Below, piece by piece: positions 16,532 to 26,074 of a stretch of 64,000 nt of DNA. Origin of the DNA: VBAS01 sp964444975 (GTDB lineage: Bacteria > Bacteroidota > Bacteroidia > Chitinophagales > Chitinophagaceae); contig CAYUJD010000006.1 of the NCBI GenBank assembly GCA_964444975.1, positions 1 to 64,000 of the forward strand. The letters run 5' to 3'. Under the pieces are notes generated by a model. It did no database searches and was not told the origin of the DNA. It was given only the letters and a program-made list of their open reading frames with translations. Position 1 is the stretch's first letter. Every line of letters begins with the position of its first letter. Position numbers and translations under genes: made by a program.

Positions 16532-17584
16532 TTAGTGGCTGTCTTTATTGGCCAGTTGCCCGCAGGCGGCATCAATATCTTTACCCCGGCTGCGCCGGAG
16601 TCTTGCATTTACTTTATGTTTTTCCAAATAATGCATAAAAGCTGTCACCGTTTTTTCGTCCGGCTTTTGGAAATCGGCAAAGTCAACCGGGTTGTATTCA
16701 ATGATATTGATTAAATCAACCGGAACCTGGCGATAGAGTTTTATCAGTTCATCCGCATCTTTGAGCGAGTCGTTAAAGTTTTTAAAGAGGATATATTCGA
16801 AAGTTATCTCGTTACGGGTTTGTTTGTAAAAATAATTCAGCGCTTCCACCACCGATTTTATGTTGTTGGTATCGTTAATGGGCATTATTTCATGCCGCTT
16901 TTTGTCGTTGGCGGCGTGCAGTGACAGGGCCAGCTTGAACTTCACTTTGTCATCACCCAGCTGTTTTATCATTTTGGCTACACCGGCTGTTGACACGGTG
17001 ATTCTTTTCGGGCTCATGCCCAGCCCGTCGGAGGATGTGATTCGTTCAATGGCTTTCAGCACATTTTTATAGTTCAGCAGCGGCTCGCCCATGCCCATGA
17101 AAACGATGTTGGTGATTTTATGGCCGAAAACCTTTTCACACTGCCGGTTGATGAGCACCACTTCATCATAAATTTCATCATAGCTGAGGTTGCGTTTTTT
17201 TTCCATAAAACCCGTGGCGCAAAACGTACAGCTGAGCGAACAGCCGATTTGTGATGACACACAGGCTGTGGCTCTTTTTTCAGTGGGGATCAGTACCCCC
17301 TCCACCCGGTAACCTTCGTGGGTTTTAAAGCGGCTTTTGATGGTGCCATCAGCGGAGTATTGTGTGGCATCAACAGTAAGCGCCGGCAGCGAGAAATCTT
17401 CTTTCAACTTATTACGGAGTTCTTTACCCAGGTTGGTCATGGCATCAAAGCTTTGTACCTGTTTTTGCCAGAGCCATTCATACACCTGTGCGGCACGGAA
17501 TTTTTTTTCACCCCGGGTTTCAAAATACTTTTCCAGTTCCGGGAGGGTTAAATGACGTATATTTTTTTGGTCTGTTTTCAGCAT
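16532..17584 (-). CDS. rlmN: 23S rRNA/tRNA adenine-C2 methyltransferase RlmN
   Basis: A 350-residue radical-SAM enzyme that methylates C2 of A2503 in 23S rRNA and of A37 in some tRNAs. The CX3CX2C cluster motif is CSLSCTFC (Cys115, Cys119, Cys122). Other hallmarks are FMGMGEPLLN, ITVSTAGV, LALSLHA and a C-terminal catalytic Cys341 in DAACGQL. The length is normal for the family. The start MLKTDQKNIRHLTL fits the family N-terminus, yet a perfect -7 box TATCTTTG ends just four bases upstream, so the message may be leaderless. Confidence 0.95.
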   Translation of the reverse strand: MLKTDQKNIRHLTLPELEKYFETRGEKKFRAAQVYEWLWQKQVQSFDAMTNLGKELRNKLKEDFSLPALTVDATQYSADGTIKSRFKTHEGYRVEGVLIPTEKRATACVSSQIGCSLSCTFCATGFMEKKRNLSYDEIYDEVVLINRQCEKVFGHKITNIVFMGMGEPLLNYKNVLKAIERITSSDGLGMSPKRITVSTAGVAKMIKQLGDDKVKFKLALSLHAANDKKRHEIMPINDTNNIKSVVEALNYFYKQTRNEITFEYILFKNFNDSLKDADELIKLYRQVPVDLINIIEYNPVDFADFQKPDEKTVTAFMHYLEKHKVNARLRRSRGKDIDAACGQLANKDSH

Positions 17585-17588
17585 CGTG

Positions 17589-17596
17589 CAAAGATA
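17589..17596 (-). promoter_or_regulatory. Candidate -7 box of rlmN
   Basis: The minus strand reads TATCTTTG followed by CACG and the ATG. This geometry is identical to the helicase gene at 6193-6205. No TTG is found at the usual -33 distance. Confidence 0.5.
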
Positions 17597-17673
17597 CCCC
17601 AGGACCGTGTTTAGGGGGAATAATTATATTGCGTGCAATAAAATTTCCCTGGTGGAAAATCCCGGAGGCTATA

Positions 17674-18867
17674 ATGAAAGATGTATTTATTATTGATGCC
17701 ATCCGCACACCGATAGGTAAATACGGCGGGTCGTTATCAACTATCAGACCGGATGATTTGCTGGCCATTGTCATTCATGCACTGATGGATAGAAACAGCA
17801 ACATTGATATGAATGAAGTGGAAGATGTGATTGCCGGGGCGGCCAACCAGAGTGGCGAAGACAACCGCAATGTGGCCCGCATGGCAGCCCTGCTGGCCGG
17901 TCTGCCGGTGAGTGTGGGCGGAGTTACAGTGAACCGGCTTTGCGCCTCAGGTTTGCAAAGCATAATGGATGCAACAAGGGCTATTAAATGCGGCGATGGA
18001 GAAATTTATTTTGCCGGTGGTGTGGAAAGTATGACCCGTGCGCCGTTTGTGATGAGCAAAAGTAATGAACCCTGGAGCCGCAAAACCGAAGTGTTTGATA
18101 CAACCATGGGCTGGCGGTTTATCAATGAGAAACTGGCTGCCAAGTATTTTCCGTTCACCATGGGCGAAACAGCGGAGAATGTGGCAAAGCAATGGAAGAT
18201 TTCAAGAGAAGAGCAGGATCGGTTTGCCCTGCAATCGCAGGAAAAATATTTTGCAGCAAAAGATGCAGGAAAATTCAACAATGAAATAGCGGCTGTTGAA
18301 ATTAATAACAGCGGATTGATTACCTGGGTGACAGTGGATGAACATCCCCGAAAAACTTCATTGGAAAAGCTGGCAGCACTGAAACCTGCATTCGTAAAAG
18401 ACGGAACTGTAACTGCCGGCAACTCTTCGGGTATAAATGATGGCGCAGCAATGCTTCTTCTTGCAAGTGAAGATGCCGTGAAAAAATATTCGCTTAATCC
18501 AATGGCCCGAGTGGTGGCAATGTCTTCTGCAGGTGTTGAACCGGCCATAATGGGAATTGGACCTGTGCCCGCCACAAAAAAAGTACTGCAACGGGCCGGT
18601 TTGAAAATGGAAGACTTAGGGCTGGTTGAATTGAATGAAGCCTTCGCGTCACAAAGTATTGCCTGCATAAAGGAAATTGGCCTTGACCCGAATCAAGTAA
18701 ATGTAAATGGCGGCGCTATTGCGCTTGGTCATCCTTTGGGCTGTAGTGGGGCCAGAATTTCCACTACCTTATTATATGAGATGAAGCGCAGAAATGTGAA
18801 ATATGGACTTGCCACCATGTGTGTGGGTGTGGGGCAAGGTGCAGCCATAGTTTATGAAGGAGCTTAA
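17674..18867 (+). CDS. Thiolase (acetyl-CoA C-acyltransferase)
   Basis: 397 residues from ATG 17674, preceded by GGAGG at 17665-17669. The longer upstream frame has no family similarity. It is a thiolase II/degradative thiolase that forms or cleaves beta-ketoacyl-CoA. Catalytic residues are all present: Cys90 in NRLCASGLQS, His353 in GGAIALGHPLGCSGA and Cys383 in MCVGVGQG. The VNRLCASG and NVNGGAIALGHP wording is close to 3-oxoadipyl-CoA/acetoacetyl-CoA thiolases (PcaF/AtoB-like). No other beta-oxidation gene is next to it, so the substrate is open. It is divergent from rlmN. Confidence 0.93.
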   Translation: MKDVFIIDAIRTPIGKYGGSLSTIRPDDLLAIVIHALMDRNSNIDMNEVEDVIAGAANQSGEDNRNVARMAALLAGLPVSVGGVTVNRLCASGLQSIMDATRAIKCGDGEIYFAGGVESMTRAPFVMSKSNEPWSRKTEVFDTTMGWRFINEKLAAKYFPFTMGETAENVAKQWKISREEQDRFALQSQEKYFAAKDAGKFNNEIAAVEINNSGLITWVTVDEHPRKTSLEKLAALKPAFVKDGTVTAGNSSGINDGAAMLLLASEDAVKKYSLNPMARVVAMSSAGVEPAIMGIGPVPATKKVLQRAGLKMEDLGLVELNEAFASQSIACIKEIGLDPNQVNVNGGAIALGHPLGCSGARISTTLLYEMKRRNVKYGLATMCVGVGQGAAIVYEGA

Positions 18868-18959
18868 TACCGGCTGATAACAACTAGTCAATTCGCTTGT
18901 CACAAATCAATAATTTAGAATTGTTTCATCACTGTCATATTTTTCAATGCCGTGCAAAC

Positions 18960-18990
18960 TTGGTTTCGATATGCAGCGATTGTATATTTA
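18960..18990 (+). promoter_or_regulatory. Candidate promoter of the susC/susD operon
   Basis: TTG (18960-18962), a 20-nt spacer, then TATATTTA (18983-18990), one mismatch from TAnnTTTG. It lies about 50 bp before the susC-like ATG. Confidence 0.4.
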
Positions 18991-19040
18991 ACATTGCCTT
19001 CCAAGGTTAAGGTTTTCATTTTTTTAATAAAAACTGCAAC

Positions 19041-22000
19041 ATGAGAAAATTATTACTACTGGTCTCAGGCCAGCTATTCCTGCTTATCGGAATATTGGCC
19101 CAGGAAAAGACCCTCACAGGAAAAGTGACCGACGAAAGCGGTAGCCCGGTCGCTAATGCCTCAGTCATAGTTCAGGGTACTAAAACGGGAACCGCCACAA
19201 AAGCAGATGGCAGCTTTATTCTGAAAGTTCCTGCCGATGCAAAAGCGATTACCGTTTCCAGTGTCAATTACGAAACACAAACCATTACACTGGGCACCTC
19301 ACTTATCATTGAGGTTACATTAAAAGCCACAAGCAATCCACTGAACGAAGTAGTGGTTGTGGGCTTTACCACCGCCCGTAAAAAAAGAGATGAGGCCGGC
19401 GCCATTTCAAGTGTAAAAGCCAGCCAGCTGGAAAATCTTCCGAACCTATCGCCAGATAAAGCGCTGCAGGGTAAAGCAGCCGGCGTACTGGTGCAGGCTA
19501 ATAATGGCATACCGGGTGGAAATATTAATGTACGCATCCGCGGAGGAAGTTCCATTAACACTGGTGTTGATCCGCTTTACGTGGTGGATGGCGTGCAATT
19601 AAACACACAGGGTACGGCCAACTTCTCCCAGTCAAACCCGCTGGCTTTTCTGAATCCTGATGATATTGAATCAATAGATATCATCAAAGATGCGGCAACC
19701 GCTGCCATCTATGGAAGCACCGCTGCAAATGGGGTAGTGCTGATTACAACCAAAAAAGGGAAAACAGGTAAAACAAAATTTTCTGCAAATGTGTATACAG
19801 GTGTTGTTATGCCAATAAAATACCTGGATGTTACAAACGGGCCAGAGTATTTTCAGTTGAGATCAGAGGCCTATGCTTCGGTACTGAATTTACCTCCTAC
19901 CGATCTTGCAGTAAAGAGGACCGTGTTGAATGAGCTTCGATTTGCAGGAGCAGCCACTTACACACTGGCCCAGGCTGACTCTGCCATTGCCACCATTCCT
20001 ACTTACGACTGGCAACAGGCAGCCATCAACAATGGCAACATTACCAATTATGAAATTTCAGCCAGTGGCGGTAACGACCGGAATACTTTCCGCATTTCAG
20101 CAAACTTTACCGATCAGAGTACCATTGTGACCAAGGCTGATTTTAAACGCTACGGGCTGAAAGTAGATATTACCAATAAAGCTACAGACAGGTTATCGTT
20201 TGCATTAAGCACCAACCTCAGCACGTTTGAACAAAATGTGCCCTTTGCAGTCAGCGGCTCCTTCCTTGGCAGCCCGGCATTTTCATCACCGGCTATTATC
20301 CCTACCAATCCTATTTATAAGGATGACGGCTCTTACTACGGTACACCGGGTAATGTGCCGGCCAATATTGTGGGTGTGCTCAACCAGAATGTCATCCAGG
20401 TAAATGACTACAACAGCGGTTTTCAGCGTACCAACCAGATGGTGGGTAATTTCAATATCGAGTATAAAATTTTTGAGTGGCTGAGTGTGAAAGGATTTGC
20501 CGGGATGGACTACCGCCTGCTGCATGGCAAGCGGGTATCTGATGCCCGCACGGCGGATGCTTTCAACCGCAAAGGACTGGTGCAGCTGGAAACAGATTAT
20601 AATACCAACCTGAATACTTTTGCCACATTGAATTTTAACCGCATCATTGGTCAAAATCACAAAGTGGATGGCTTTATAGGGTATGAGTTCAGAAAAGAAA
20701 ACCTGATACAAACCACCGAATCGGGTGATGGATTTCCTACATACCAGTTTACTTCGCTGAGCAATGCTGCCAACCCGCTGGCAGTTGGCGAAACATTCAC
20801 CGGCTTCAGAAGAAATGCCGTATTTACCAATGTTAATTACGCCTTCATGGAAAAATACCTGGTTGGGGTTGTAGTACGTTACGATGGTTCTTCCAGATTC
20901 GGAAAAGGTTTTCGCTACGGTACGTTTGCCGGTGTGAAGACGGCCTGGAATATGGATCGGGAAAGTTTCCTTGTCAATTCGAAAGTGGTTTCGGCATTGC
21001 GCCTGCGATTCAGCTATGGCCAAACGGGGAATGACCAGATTGGCAATTTCGACGGGTTAGGTCTGTATGGCGGCGGCGGTGTTTATAATAATGCAGCCGG
21101 AATTGCTTACACACAATTAGAAAATCCAAACCTGAAATGGGAACAAACCAGCACGGTAAATATTGGTGTTGATTTCGGTTTTTTCAGGCATCGTGTTAAT
21201 GGCAGCCTGGAACTTTATAATAAGAAAACCGAAGACATCCTGCTGAACCAGCCACTACAGCAAACCACCGGTTTTACTTCCATCAGCACCAATATCGGCA
21301 AAATGCGTAACCGGGGTATTGAACTAACACTCAGCGCCGATATAATTAAAGCAAAAAGGACCGGCGATTTTAACTGGAATATGAGTCTCACATTTGCCTA
21401 CAACGACCAGGAGGTAACCGAACTGTATGGAGGATATAAAGTATTGCCATCCGATGTCAGCATCAGGGTAGGGGAACCTGTAGGCGTATTGTTTACACAG
21501 CGCTATGCCGGCGTAAACCCTGCAACCGGCCGGCCGATGTGGTACGACAGCCTGGGCAATCTTACTTATCAGGTGCTTGCAAAAGACAGGGTAGTTCTTG
21601 GACCCACCCGGGAGTCACCGTATGTTGGTGGTTTCAGGAGTGTATTTAAATACAGGGGCGTGATGCTCGATGTTTTCCTGCAGGGTGAGTATGGCCGCCT
21701 GGCAACAGACGGACAGGTGAATTTCCTGTTCGAAAATCTTGCCCGCCTGAATGAACTGCAGTATATCTATGATAACCGGTGGACAACACCCGGCCAGATT
21801 ACTTCTATTCCCCGCTTTAATGCCAATGGTGCAGAATCAAAAGGCTCAGCCGCACAATCAGGAAACAGGCAGTGGTTTAAAGCGGATTATATCCGGCTGA
21901 AAAATGTGATGCTTTCGTATGACCTGCCCGGCAAGTGGCTTTCAAAAGTAAAAATTTCAAATGCCCGGGTATATGTGCAGGCTACTAACCTGGCCACAAT

Positions 22001-22100
22001 CAGCGACTGGTTCAGTTATGATATTGAATTTGTCGGCACGGCAACCGGCATCATTCCGCAAACAAAGAATGTCACCTTTGGTGTTCAACTTGGCTTTTAA
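19041..22100 (+). CDS. SusC/RagA-family TonB-linked outer-membrane transporter
   Basis: A 1019-residue TonB-dependent porin that imports a bound nutrient with its SusD partner. Order of parts: signal peptide to ILAQ (about residue 21); a carboxypeptidase-D regulatory-like domain (LTGKVTDESGSPVANASVIV, 25-110); a plug with LPNLSPDKALQGKAAGVLV, RIRGGSSIN and DPLYVVDGV; then IESIDIIKDAATAAIYGSTAANGV; and a 22-strand barrel ending in the aromatic strand NVTFGVQLGF. No STN domain or anti-sigma sensor is seen, so control by an ECF pair is not indicated. It is followed after 19 bp by the SusD-like gene. The ligand is unknown; no glycosidase or peptidase accompanies the pair. Confidence 0.96.
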   Translation: MRKLLLLVSGQLFLLIGILAQEKTLTGKVTDESGSPVANASVIVQGTKTGTATKADGSFILKVPADAKAITVSSVNYETQTITLGTSLIIEVTLKATSNPLNEVVVVGFTTARKKRDEAGAISSVKASQLENLPNLSPDKALQGKAAGVLVQANNGIPGGNINVRIRGGSSINTGVDPLYVVDGVQLNTQGTANFSQSNPLAFLNPDDIESIDIIKDAATAAIYGSTAANGVVLITTKKGKTGKTKFSANVYTGVVMPIKYLDVTNGPEYFQLRSEAYASVLNLPPTDLAVKRTVLNELRFAGAATYTLAQADSAIATIPTYDWQQAAINNGNITNYEISASGGNDRNTFRISANFTDQSTIVTKADFKRYGLKVDITNKATDRLSFALSTNLSTFEQNVPFAVSGSFLGSPAFSSPAIIPTNPIYKDDGSYYGTPGNVPANIVGVLNQNVIQVNDYNSGFQRTNQMVGNFNIEYKIFEWLSVKGFAGMDYRLLHGKRVSDARTADAFNRKGLVQLETDYNTNLNTFATLNFNRIIGQNHKVDGFIGYEFRKENLIQTTESGDGFPTYQFTSLSNAANPLAVGETFTGFRRNAVFTNVNYAFMEKYLVGVVVRYDGSSRFGKGFRYGTFAGVKTAWNMDRESFLVNSKVVSALRLRFSYGQTGNDQIGNFDGLGLYGGGGVYNNAAGIAYTQLENPNLKWEQTSTVNIGVDFGFFRHRVNGSLELYNKKTEDILLNQPLQQTTGFTSISTNIGKMRNRGIELTLSADIIKAKRTGDFNWNMSLTFAYNDQEVTELYGGYKVLPSDVSIRVGEPVGVLFTQRYAGVNPATGRPMWYDSLGNLTYQVLAKDRVVLGPTRESPYVGGFRSVFKYRGVMLDVFLQGEYGRLATDGQVNFLFENLARLNELQYIYDNRWTTPGQITSIPRFNANGAESKGSAAQSGNRQWFKADYIRLKNVMLSYDLPGKWLSKVKISNARVYVQATNLATISDWFSYDIEFVGTATGIIPQTKNVTFGVQLGF

Positions 22101-22119
22101 CCCTAAAACATTTAGAATT

Positions 22120-23673
22120 ATGAAAAGTTATTTTAATAAATATGTAATCGTGGTTGGCCTGGCAGCTCTATTGGCGACAGGATGCGAAAAGCAACTTGAA
22201 ATATCGCCCCGCCAGTCAATTGATGCCAGCACTGCGCTGACATCGAGAGATGCCATCAATGCAGCCATCACCGGTCTTTATGCAAGATTGAAAAATGCCC
22301 GTATGTACGGGCGGGATTTAATCACTCATGCAGAAGCTTTGGCTGATAATGGTTTTGCCACCAATAAATCGGGGCGCTTATTGCCCGAGGCAAACAATGT
22401 GCAGGGTGCTCATTTTACCGGCACCATCTGGTCCAGCTTTTATGCCGGCATCAACCAGATTAACCTGATACTGGAAACACTCCCCACCCTTGACCTGGCG
22501 CCGGCCATTACCCAGGCCGAACGGAACCTGTGGGAAGGGCAGCTATATTTCCTTCGTGGCCTTTATTATTTTGATATGGTGAGAGTGTATGCCTATATAC
22601 CCGGCGCAGTGGTGGCTGCACAAGACAGGGGCGGGGTTCCGCTTTCACTTACCGGTATTTCCACTGCTGAAGCTGCATTGGCTTATTTGCCTTCACGGGC
22701 TCCCATTGATGATGTATACAACCAGATTATTGCCGACCTTACCCAGGCAGAAGCAAAACTTTTGTACCCGGGGCTTGGTGTAAGCCAGGCCAACAAAGCA
22801 GCAGCTCAGGGTCTTCTTGCAAGGGTCAGTTTGTATAAAAAAGATTATACAGCTGCCAAATCGTGGGCTGATAAATGCATTGCCTTGGCCGGCAGTAAAA
22901 TGACTACAGCATCTACATTTGTATCCAATTGGAGATCTGCCACCCATAGCGAAACGCTCTTCCAGGTTGCTTTTGCCACCAATGGTGAAAACATTGGTGT
23001 GAATGAATCGTTACAGACATCATTTACTACTTTGGTCACTCCCGGCAACCAGGGAACTACCGGTGGTTTTGGCGACCTGGTGCCAACTATAAGCCTGCTT
23101 ACTGATCTGGGCATAACACTACAAGGGGGGATGACCACCACAAATTTTGCACTGAACCATGTGATTGCCAGCCGCAGCACTGATGTAAGAAACCTTTTGT
23201 TTGAACCCGGCACAGCCGGCCGCGGTAATATTAAAACAGAATGTACCAAGTTTATTGGTAAAAACGGGTTTATCAACCTGGATAATGTACCGGTATTCAG
23301 AATTTCCGAAGCCTACCTGATTCGTGCTGAAGCGCAGGTCACTACCGGTTCATCCGTATTTAACCAGCCGGCAGCACTTGCCGATATGAAATTTGTGAAA
23401 GTAAGAAGGTACACAGATTACACAGGCTCTGCACAGGAAACGGCCGACAATGCCATGGATCCTACCCAGCTTTTTAATGAAATACTCAGGCAAAGAAGAA
23501 TTGAATTTGCATTTGAAGGCCATCGCTTCTTTGATTTGAAGCGGCTGGGAAGAGACCTGGTAAAATCACCGCACTACAACACTGTGGCCTTTACCGATAC
23601 CCGCATACTGGCTCCCATTCCACAGAGTGAAGTAGACGGTAATCCGAATCTGAAACAAAATGCAGGATACTAA
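22120..23673 (+). CDS. SusD/RagB-family nutrient-binding lipoprotein
   Basis: 517 residues from ATG 22120; the upstream extension overlaps susC and is not real. A lipoprotein signal ends in the lipobox ALLATGC, so the mature protein is anchored to the outer membrane, where it caps the SusC barrel. The TPR-rich SusD fold shows in QLYFLRGLYYFDMVRVYA and AAQGLLARVSLYKKDY. The C-terminal RILRQRRIEFAFEGHRFFDLKRLGR-like block (here about residues 450-475) and LAPIPQSEVDGNPNLKQNAGY are classic family features. One operon with susC and the small lipoprotein downstream. Confidence 0.95.
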   Translation: MKSYFNKYVIVVGLAALLATGCEKQLEISPRQSIDASTALTSRDAINAAITGLYARLKNARMYGRDLITHAEALADNGFATNKSGRLLPEANNVQGAHFTGTIWSSFYAGINQINLILETLPTLDLAPAITQAERNLWEGQLYFLRGLYYFDMVRVYAYIPGAVVAAQDRGGVPLSLTGISTAEAALAYLPSRAPIDDVYNQIIADLTQAEAKLLYPGLGVSQANKAAAQGLLARVSLYKKDYTAAKSWADKCIALAGSKMTTASTFVSNWRSATHSETLFQVAFATNGENIGVNESLQTSFTTLVTPGNQGTTGGFGDLVPTISLLTDLGITLQGGMTTTNFALNHVIASRSTDVRNLLFEPGTAGRGNIKTECTKFIGKNGFINLDNVPVFRISEAYLIRAEAQVTTGSSVFNQPAALADMKFVKVRRYTDYTGSAQETADNAMDPTQLFNEILRQRRIEFAFEGHRFFDLKRLGRDLVKSPHYNTVAFTDTRILAPIPQSEVDGNPNLKQNAGY

Positions 23674-23684
23674 AAAAAATAATT

Positions 23685-24194
23685 ATGAGAAGAACACATT
23701 TTATTGCACTGATTCTTGCGGCCTTATTATTTACTGGCTGTATAAAGAACGACCAGGTTATTTTCAGAGATTCCCTGGTTGAGTTTGACGCCGCCATTTG
23801 GAATGCTAATGCGGCCGGGCTTACTTACCCCATCATGACCAGGGTGCCAGCTCAAGGCGCTGCCACTACTACCAGCCAGCCAACGATTACAAGAACCAGC
23901 GGTACAGTTCGGTTGCGGATTAACCTGGTAGGGGCACAACGTTCAACGCCTATTACATTTAATTACCAGGTAGTACCGGGCGAATCTACGGCAGTTGCCG
24001 GCACACATTATACCACACCATCTGGCACGGGCACTATTCCAGCCAATTCAAGCTTTGGTGAAATTACCATTGAAATATTGAACCCCGGCGCCACCAGCGG
24101 CTCCAGGATACTTGTACTGCAACTGATGGACAGCCCTGATGTGAAGGCAAGTGTCAATTATGCCAAGGTGGGATTAAGTATTTCGCAGAGCTGA
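23685..24194 (+). CDS. Small surface lipoprotein of the SusCD operon (DUF4843-like)
   Basis: 169 residues with a lipobox LLFTGC, followed by a beta-rich domain. The pattern VRLRINLVGAQRSTPITFNYQVV, then AVAGTHYTTPSGTGTIPANSSFGEITIEIL and RILVLQLM, resembles DUF4843 or a Calx-beta-like fold. Such proteins are often the third gene of SusCD operons and may be surface-exposed accessory binders. It starts 11 bp after SusD and ends 20 bp before a strong terminator, closing the operon. Confidence 0.75.
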   Translation: MRRTHFIALILAALLFTGCIKNDQVIFRDSLVEFDAAIWNANAAGLTYPIMTRVPAQGAATTTSQPTITRTSGTVRLRINLVGAQRSTPITFNYQVVPGESTAVAGTHYTTPSGTGTIPANSSFGEITIEILNPGATSGSRILVLQLMDSPDVKASVNYAKVGLSISQS

Positions 24195-24213
24195 CAGGTT
24201 TTTAAATATTTTC

Positions 24214-24245
24214 AAAGGCTGCTTTTTATGGGCAGCCTTTTTTTT
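24214..24245 (+). terminator. Rho-independent terminator of the susCD operon
   Basis: A 9-bp perfect stem AAAGGCTGC / GCAGCCTTT with a 9-nt loop and a run of eight T from the stem end onward. Confidence 0.92.
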
Positions 24246-24305
24246 ACCCGGAATATTTATATATAAAACCGATTTCCTTAATTTTCATCTTTAAATTAAA
24301 TTGAC

Positions 24306-24704
24306 ATGATGAAAAAATTTCTTTTGGCTGCTTGCTTATGGACAGGCGCTGCTGCGGTTAATGCACAGACTCCTTCCGAGCCTCCGCTGGAAGATTACAC
24401 GGGTAAATATGTTTTTCCGGAGGGCAGCGTAGTGCCTGAAGTGGATGTGACGATTACAGACGGCGCCTTATTCATGACTTCGGTTGCAGGCTCTTCTGTT
24501 TGCACAAGACTGAGTGTGGATTCATTCCAGATAGTAGAGTTCAGCGGCATTGCCTTTTTTAAGCGAGGCGATGATAAAAAAGTGAATGCTGTGCATATAG
24601 AAGCCATGGGCTATGTGCTGGACGGGCAAAAGAAAAGCGACGGAAGCTGGCGGTTTACATTTTATTACCGGACGGGAAGGGAATTGCTGGTACCAAAAAA
24701 ATAA
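24306..24704 (+). CDS. Secreted DUF3471-like small protein
   Basis: 132 residues (ATG 24306 or 24309). A signal peptide runs to NAQ, then a single beta-rich domain: LEDYTGKYVFPEGSVVPEVDVTITDGALFM resembles the lipocalin-like DUF3471 tail found after serine hydrolases. The hydrolase itself is absent. It ends one base before the convergent hisS stop. Function unknown. Confidence 0.65.
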   Translation: MMKKFLLAACLWTGAAAVNAQTPSEPPLEDYTGKYVFPEGSVVPEVDVTITDGALFMTSVAGSSVCTRLSVDSFQIVEFSGIAFFKRGDDKKVNAVHIEAMGYVLDGQKKSDGSWRFTFYYRTGRELLVPKK

Positions 24705-26072
24705 TCAGAAATTAAAATTTATTAATTCCTGCTGCGGGATGGTTTGCTGGCTGCCCTGCAGCAGGTTTTTTATGGTGCAGGTTTTTTCTTCCACCTCTTT
24801 GGTTCCGATAAAAACTGCATAAGGAATCTTTTTCTTTTCTGCGTATTTAAACTGTTTGTCAAACTTTACAGTTTCATGGTACAATTCGCAGCGGATGTGC
24901 TTGCTCCGCAGTTGCTGCATCAGCTTAAATGCGGTTTCGCTTTCTGTTTTCCCCAGGTTAAAAAATAAAACCTGTGTGCCCACATGCACATCGGCCGGAA
25001 AAAGATTCAGTTCTTCCATCACATCATAAATGCGGTCCACGCCAAATGATATACCCACCCCGGGTATGCCGGGAACACCAAACAGGCCCGTAAGATCATC
25101 ATAACGTCCGCCACCGCCAATGCTGCCTATTTTTACTGCTGCCGGTGGCCTTGCTTCGAAGATGATGCCTGTGTAGTAGTTGAGGCCGCGGGCAAGCGTG
25201 GGGTCAATGATAAGTCGTGATTCGTGATTCGTGAGTCGTGAGTTGACGAACTCAAGTTCTTCAATTCCTTTTTTCCCTGTTTCCGATGAACCAATGAGTT
25301 CTTTTAATTGTGTAATTTTTTCTTCGTTGCCGCCGGCTATGGAAAGATATTTTTCAGCCAGGCCAACCTGTTCCTTGTTTAAACCTTTATGCTTCAGTTC
25401 TTCCTTTACTTTTTCCAGGCCAATTTTATCCAGCTTGTCAATGGCAATGGCGATGTCGTTCATCTTTGCTGCGCTGCCGCATCGTTCGGCAAGGGCGGTA
25501 AGAATTTTCCGGTGGCTGATGCGTAATTCAAAATCATTTATACCCAGCTGTGTAAACACGTCGGTATAAATCAAAGCCAGCTCCACTTCGTTGAGCAGCG
25601 AATGACTGCCCACCACATCGGCATCGCACTGGTAAAACTCCCGGTATCTTCCTTTCTGCGGCCGGTCGGCACGCCACACGGGCTGTACCTGGTAACGCTT
25701 AAACGGGAAAGTGAGTTGGTTGTAATTCATCGCCACATAGCGGGCAAAGGGAATGGTGAGGTCGTACTTCAGGGCCCTTTCAGTAATTCCTTTTGAATTT
25801 TTTCCCTGTAATATTTTTTCAAAATCTGTTCTTGCTTGTTTTTCTTTTTCGGGATTATCGAGCCCGTTGTTGAGTAGTTTAAAAATCAGTTTATCGCCTT
25901 CTTCGCCATACTTGCCCATCAGCGTTTCGAGGTTTTCCATGGCCGGCGTTTCCAGTGGTTCAAATCCATAAACCTCAAAAACGTTTTTTATTGTTTCAAT
26001 AATAAAACTCCGTTTGCGGACCACTTCGGCTCCGAAGTCTCTTGTGCCTTGGGGTAGCGAGGGTTTTGTCAT
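24705..26072 (-). CDS. hisS: Histidyl-tRNA synthetase
   Basis: A 455-residue class II aminoacyl-tRNA synthetase charging tRNA-His. Class II motif 1 lies near residues 40-60, motif 2 is QPVWRADRPQKGRYREFYQCD-like (130-150), and the histidine-specific loop LARGLNYYTG is at 293-302. Motif 3 is GVGISFGVDRIYDVM, and a C-terminal anticodon-binding domain follows. Residues about 276-288 (VNSRLTNHESRLI) are encoded by a heptamer tandem array (25208-25242) placed in frame just before the catalytic IIDPTLARG segment, a surface loop in this family. Two bp after the phosphatase stop, so cotranscribed. Confidence 0.95.
   Translation of the reverse strand: MTKPSLPQGTRDFGAEVVRKRSFIIETIKNVFEVYGFEPLETPAMENLETLMGKYGEEGDKLIFKLLNNGLDNPEKEKQARTDFEKILQGKNSKGITERALKYDLTIPFARYVAMNYNQLTFPFKRYQVQPVWRADRPQKGRYREFYQCDADVVGSHSLLNEVELALIYTDVFTQLGINDFELRISHRKILTALAERCGSAAKMNDIAIAIDKLDKIGLEKVKEELKHKGLNKEQVGLAEKYLSIAGGNEEKITQLKELIGSSETGKKGIEELEFVNSRLTNHESRLIIDPTLARGLNYYTGIIFEARPPAAVKIGSIGGGGRYDDLTGLFGVPGIPGVGISFGVDRIYDVMEELNLFPADVHVGTQVLFFNLGKTESETAFKLMQQLRSKHIRCELYHETVKFDKQFKYAEKKKIPYAVFIGTKEVEEKTCTIKNLLQGSQQTIPQQELINFNF
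25208..25242. repeat. Heptamer tandem array inside hisS
   Basis: Five 7-mers (GATAAGT, CGTGATT, CGTGATT, CGTGAGT, CGTGAGT). 35 nt are clearly repetitive and the reading frame is kept. It is the same unit as in the sulfite reductase gene. Confidence 0.85.
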
Positions 26073-26074
26073 AG

